NCBI GenBank assembly: GCA_036365455.1
Contig: JAWQUS010000001.1
Location: 24,165,001 to 24,229,000 of the forward strand
DNA length: 64,000 bases
Direction: 5' to 3'
DNA from: Macrosoma leucophasiata
Taxonomy: Eukaryota; Arthropoda; Insecta; Lepidoptera; Hedylidae
Every line of letters starts with the position of its first letter. Within the stretch, counting starts at the first letter, position 1. A program made the translations under genes and the position numbers. This document shows, one piece after another, positions 61,250 through 64,000 of the stretch. The notes beneath the pieces are model-generated. The model did not search any database, was not told the DNA's origin, and saw only the letters and a program-made list of their open reading frames with translations.

Positions 61250-61286
61250 ATATTTCGTGATTGGTCTTAGACCTATCACGAAATAT
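61250..61286. repeat. Hairpin, 18-bp arms with 1 mismatch, 1-nt spacer
   Basis: ATATTTCGTGATTGGTCT then T then AGACCTATCACGAAATAT. It lies next to short TTTATTAGTATATA direct repeats (61203-61245). Confidence 0.8.
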
Positions 61287-61784
61287 CGACGTACAAATAT
61301 GAATTTTGGCAAGGAAGTGCTTTATACGAACTAAACGCCCACTAAGAACGAATTTTGTGACAGGGCCGGATTAAAAACGTCTAAGGGTCGCGAATTAATA
61401 TGAATGTCCTTCAATTTTTATCTGCAAACTTGAAATTTGACTGGGAGGTAGACTTAAAATAAGAACTAATTTTGCAATAGAGCCGGATTGAAGAGGTCAA
61501 AGCACTCCCGCAAGTAAGCAGTTTATGAGTAAGAAACTTTAGTTACGAAATAATTAAAATTTTAGCAACAGACTGAACTAAGGACAGGGCAAATTGGAAA
61601 CGAGGTAGAACATAGTTCGGATAAGTAACGAAGGAACAGATTTCACGACAAATCGAGTTTAAGGGAATACAATCAGCTTTGCATCCATGTGTTCAATAAA
61701 CATTAATTGAAGACTATACGTGTGAGGTTTGTACACAAAAGATGGAAGGATGCAAGGTTGAAGATCCAAGCTTTAGACCGAAGG

Positions 61785-61885
61785 TTGACAGACAAGGAGA
61801 TGAGCCACTGGGACACGGGAAACTGGTCACCGTCGCCTGAACATTGCAATATGAAGAGGGCTAAGTCTATTCTGCCATTGACCGG
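61785..61885 (-). mobile_element. 3' scrap of the 53-kb LINE family
   Basis: GGTTGACAGACAAGGAGATG, GAAACTGGTCACCGTCGCC, GAACATTGCAATATGAAG match plus-strand 52996-53060 in diverged form. Mostly 3' UTR and the last codons. Confidence 0.65.
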
Positions 61886-61893
61886 GTGAATTT

Positions 61894-61995
61894 GCGTGCG
61901 CGGGCGCAACAAAAACGTCATAATGTACGAGCGCGGCGTGACGGGTGAGTGACAGGTGTAGTCAGGCGCACACGGTAATAAATCGCATATTGCAA
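61894..61995 (+). repeat. Direct repeat O, copy 2
   Basis: GCGTGCGCGGGCGCAACAAAA, ACGTCATAATGTACGAG, GACAGGTGTAGTCAGGCGC, AATAAATCGCATATTG; about 85 percent like copy 1 by eye. Confidence 0.75.
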
Positions 61996-62913
61996 ACAGA
62001 TAGTTGTTCTAGTATCATTTTTATAAAACGATGATTATTATTATTTTTAATTAGTTAATTCCAGTGCCATTACCATGATATAATAAAAGAGGAATTAGAA
62101 TACGAGTTGTGACTTGTTGTTGCTCTGCAGATAATTCTTACCGATGTTCTACTATGATGGAAGAATTAAGAATAGAAAGAACAGCCCACACCATGTTATC
62201 ATATTGCAGTTAAATTTGGGAACTTCTACAATTTTGTTTTATATTTCTTATGATATAGGGATTAGTTTCTGGTTTCTTGTTCCTAAATAATTTGATTTAT
62301 TTACTCTCAAAATCCACTTTTAAATATTTCAATAATATTTTTTGTATTTATCTTTGTTGTACGAGTACCACCCAAAATATCAAAAGCAACCTACGATTTA
62401 AGCTTTTGTAAGTGGTTTTTTTTAAATTCAAGAATCGCTTACCAACATGAGCGTTTTACCTTTTTCGTATACCTATAATTATCTTAAAATCGCATAACAT
62501 CAACAACTTGACACTACTCCAAAACAATAAAGGATTTGACGCCATTACAATTGGAATCCAGAATGCCGTCCGACATTTTTCACCAGACAACATTATCAAT
62601 TATCACCCCTCAGCCAAGACATGGTTTATGGCCAGCTCTAACATTCCATTCGTTTTGCTCTCACCATGGCCACGACCGTGATGCTATCGGCATAGACATT
62701 TTTCGCTCCTAGACCGCAAAGGCTGACTCTGGATTGGGTATAGGCAGGTAATTAGTTTACGAATTTTAATCGCACTTATGCCTATATAAGTTATATAAGT
62801 TAGTTACTTGGAGCATTGTTTAGCTTACGCAACTCTTTTATTTTGCTTCGATATAAAGCCTCGTGACTATTATTAATATAAAATTATTATGAATAAAAAT
62901 TGTGTAAAAACGT
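61996..62913. other. Unassigned AT-rich sequence
   Basis: No recognised gene or repeat. Confidence 0.45.
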
Positions 62914-63080
62914 AATTTGACGCTTCTATTCTCCGAAGAGATACACAGAGAGGTAAAATGCGTGCATTCAAGCATACACGCAAACGCCCGCGATTCGTCA
63001 GTTACGTTTTTAGGGTGATGCACATATTTCCGGGCATATTATCGAATTTCGAAAGCGACATTTGGTAACTTCTGAAAAAT
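62914..63080 (-). mobile_element. Family C SINE, decayed 3' part
   Basis: GACGCTTCTATTCTCCGAAG, GCGTGCATTCAAGCATACAC, GCGATTCGTCAGTTACG and TTTCCGGGCATATTATCG match the tail and middle of family C at reduced identity. No head. Confidence 0.7.
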
Positions 63081-63099
63081 TAATAAATGCCAGTAGTAT

Positions 63100-63394
63100 T
63101 AGTGGTAGAGCTCTAGTGACGGAGCTTAATCTACTTGCCGCTAAATGGTAGTGTTCGTATTACGGTCAAGTGGTACCTTGCCTTGTAATTTCTGACCCTG
63201 AGGTATTATAAGGCCGTAAGGTTGCCGCTCCTGAGACTTAAGGTGTTTATGCCCCTGTGCCTGAAATTACAGGACCATAAATTATCACCTGACCGGAACA
63301 CGATAGTGCTGAACACTACCATTTAGCGGCAAGTAGACTAGGAAATGCAGTGGTGCCTACGCCTGCAATTCCGTCGCTGGAACTCCACCATCAT
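63100..63394. mobile_element. Head-to-head family A inverted pair
   Basis: 63100-63220 is a plus-strand family A head and middle (AGTGGTAGAGCTCTAGTGAC ... TTGCCTTGTAATTTC). At 63221 it flips to a minus-strand copy (CCGCTCCTGAGACTTAAGG ... GGAACTCCACCATC, to 63394). Both outer ends are family A heads, so the whole is an inverted repeat with ~90 bp complementary arms. Confidence 0.8.
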
Positions 63395-63845
63395 CTGTGT
63401 ATTGAACTTTAGTAATCAAAATGGCGCTACACAAATATTGATGTTTAAAAATTCTATGCCACAAACACAAAACCTTGATATTAACCGCAAAACAGCATAA
63501 CATTATACTTAAAACGAAGTCATATAAAGAGAACGGTAACAAACACCGAGCATAAAATTTTTAAATGCTTTTATAGTGTACACTTCATTCAGTTGTCAGT
63601 AAAAAAACGCAAATAAAACTTCTTTCAAAGGATTCTCGCACAATTTCCTTTATAATAATTAACTGAAATAATTAAATCGAATGAGATACGCGCAAAATGT
63701 GCATTTGAGATGCAACTATGTTGTCAAAATAACATTTTAACGAACAATTTTATGTGTTCGAGGAATTTCTGTTTAATCGAAGCGTTTACTTAATCGGTTG
63801 CATTATATTCGAACTGTGATGTTCAAAAATACCTACCTGCTATAG
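63395..63845. other. Unassigned AT-rich sequence
   Basis: No recognised element. Confidence 0.45.
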
Positions 63846-64000
63846 TTTTTTTTTATGTAATAAAAGTGGCAAATAAGCATGCGGTTCACATTGATGTTAA
63901 GTGATGACCGCATCCTATAGACACCCACACAATGACCAAAGGTCAAAATGCAGATGCGTTACCACTCCTGAGGCCTAAAGTGTTATGCCTCTGTGCCGGA
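63846..64000 (-). mobile_element. Family A copy cut by the window end
   Basis: Poly-T, ATGTAATAAAAGTGGC, GACACCCACACAATGACC, to GCCTCTGTGCCGGA at the last base. The head presumably continues past the window. Confidence 0.9.

Larger units (their letters stand above)
60966..61893. other. Sequence between direct repeats O
   Basis: Holds a near-perfect hairpin (61250-61286), a LINE scrap at its right end (61785-61885) and otherwise unassigned DNA. No gag, pol or transposase motif is visible, so the flanking repeats are not supported as LTRs. Confidence 0.4.

Noticed and set aside
60851..61995. LTR retrotransposon bounded by repeats O
   Set aside because: No gag/pol motif, tRNA primer-binding site or polypurine tract is seen between the repeats, and a LINE scrap lies next to the right copy.
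1..64000. CRISPR array, bacterial operon or prophage
   Set aside because: No regularly spaced repeats, ribosome-binding sites or contiguous coding genes. All features point to an insect nuclear genome.

Overview
The window reads as non-coding DNA from a lepidopteran (moth or butterfly) genome. It is AT-rich. It is dense with small interspersed repeats, several of a kind well known from Lepidoptera: tRNA-headed SINEs, Helitron ends closing in GGGTCAGCTAG, the GGGTTCC/CGGAACCC element, and RTE tails ending in (GATGAT)n. I find no host protein-coding exon that I can defend, no functional tRNA or rRNA gene, no CRISPR array and no bacterial-type operon. It is most likely a long intron or an intergenic region. 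Family assignments rest on motif recognition, because no database search was possible. Layout: the only long reading frames belong to one non-LTR retrotransposon on the minus strand (about 52978-56045). Its endonuclease and reverse transcriptase frames are separated by one frameshift, and one catalytic Asn of the endonuclease is changed to Lys. Three short 3' fragments of the same family lie at 33737-34082, 39830-40200 and 61785-61885. The commonest repeat, called family A here (about 285 bp, more than 30 copies or fragments on both strands), shares its last ~70 bp with this LINE, so it was probably mobilised by it. Other families are: B, a tRNA-like retroposon that mostly occurs as a head-to-head palindrome with 11-12 bp target duplications (5571, 8051, 16826, 22925, 23516; monomer at 13208); C and D, ordinary tRNA-headed SINEs; E, a 5S-rRNA-headed SINE (10905, 25358, 40234, 17021); F, a MITE with long terminal inverted repeats and 8-9 bp target duplications; L, a ~210 bp element with 8 bp target duplications; Helitrons (51261-51781, 16439, 44800, 57440); LINE tails and RTE fragments; and several unrelated foldbacks and perfect palindromes. 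How the parts relate: the window records layered insertions. An L element sits inside a C SINE (31894-32052). A 660 bp GC-rich block sits inside an A copy with a 13 bp duplication (25874-26533). A B palindrome landed in the A-rich tail of an A copy (23516). A LINE 3' region sits inside a Helitron (57741-58363). A hAT-like MITE probably sits inside one unit of a local tandem duplication (34638-34958). The only host-regulatory hints are two CpG-rich islands (20456-20600, 21040-21190) and a few YY1/Pho-like motifs. The most unusual system is the palindromic tRNA-like family B together with the LINE/family-A shared tail.
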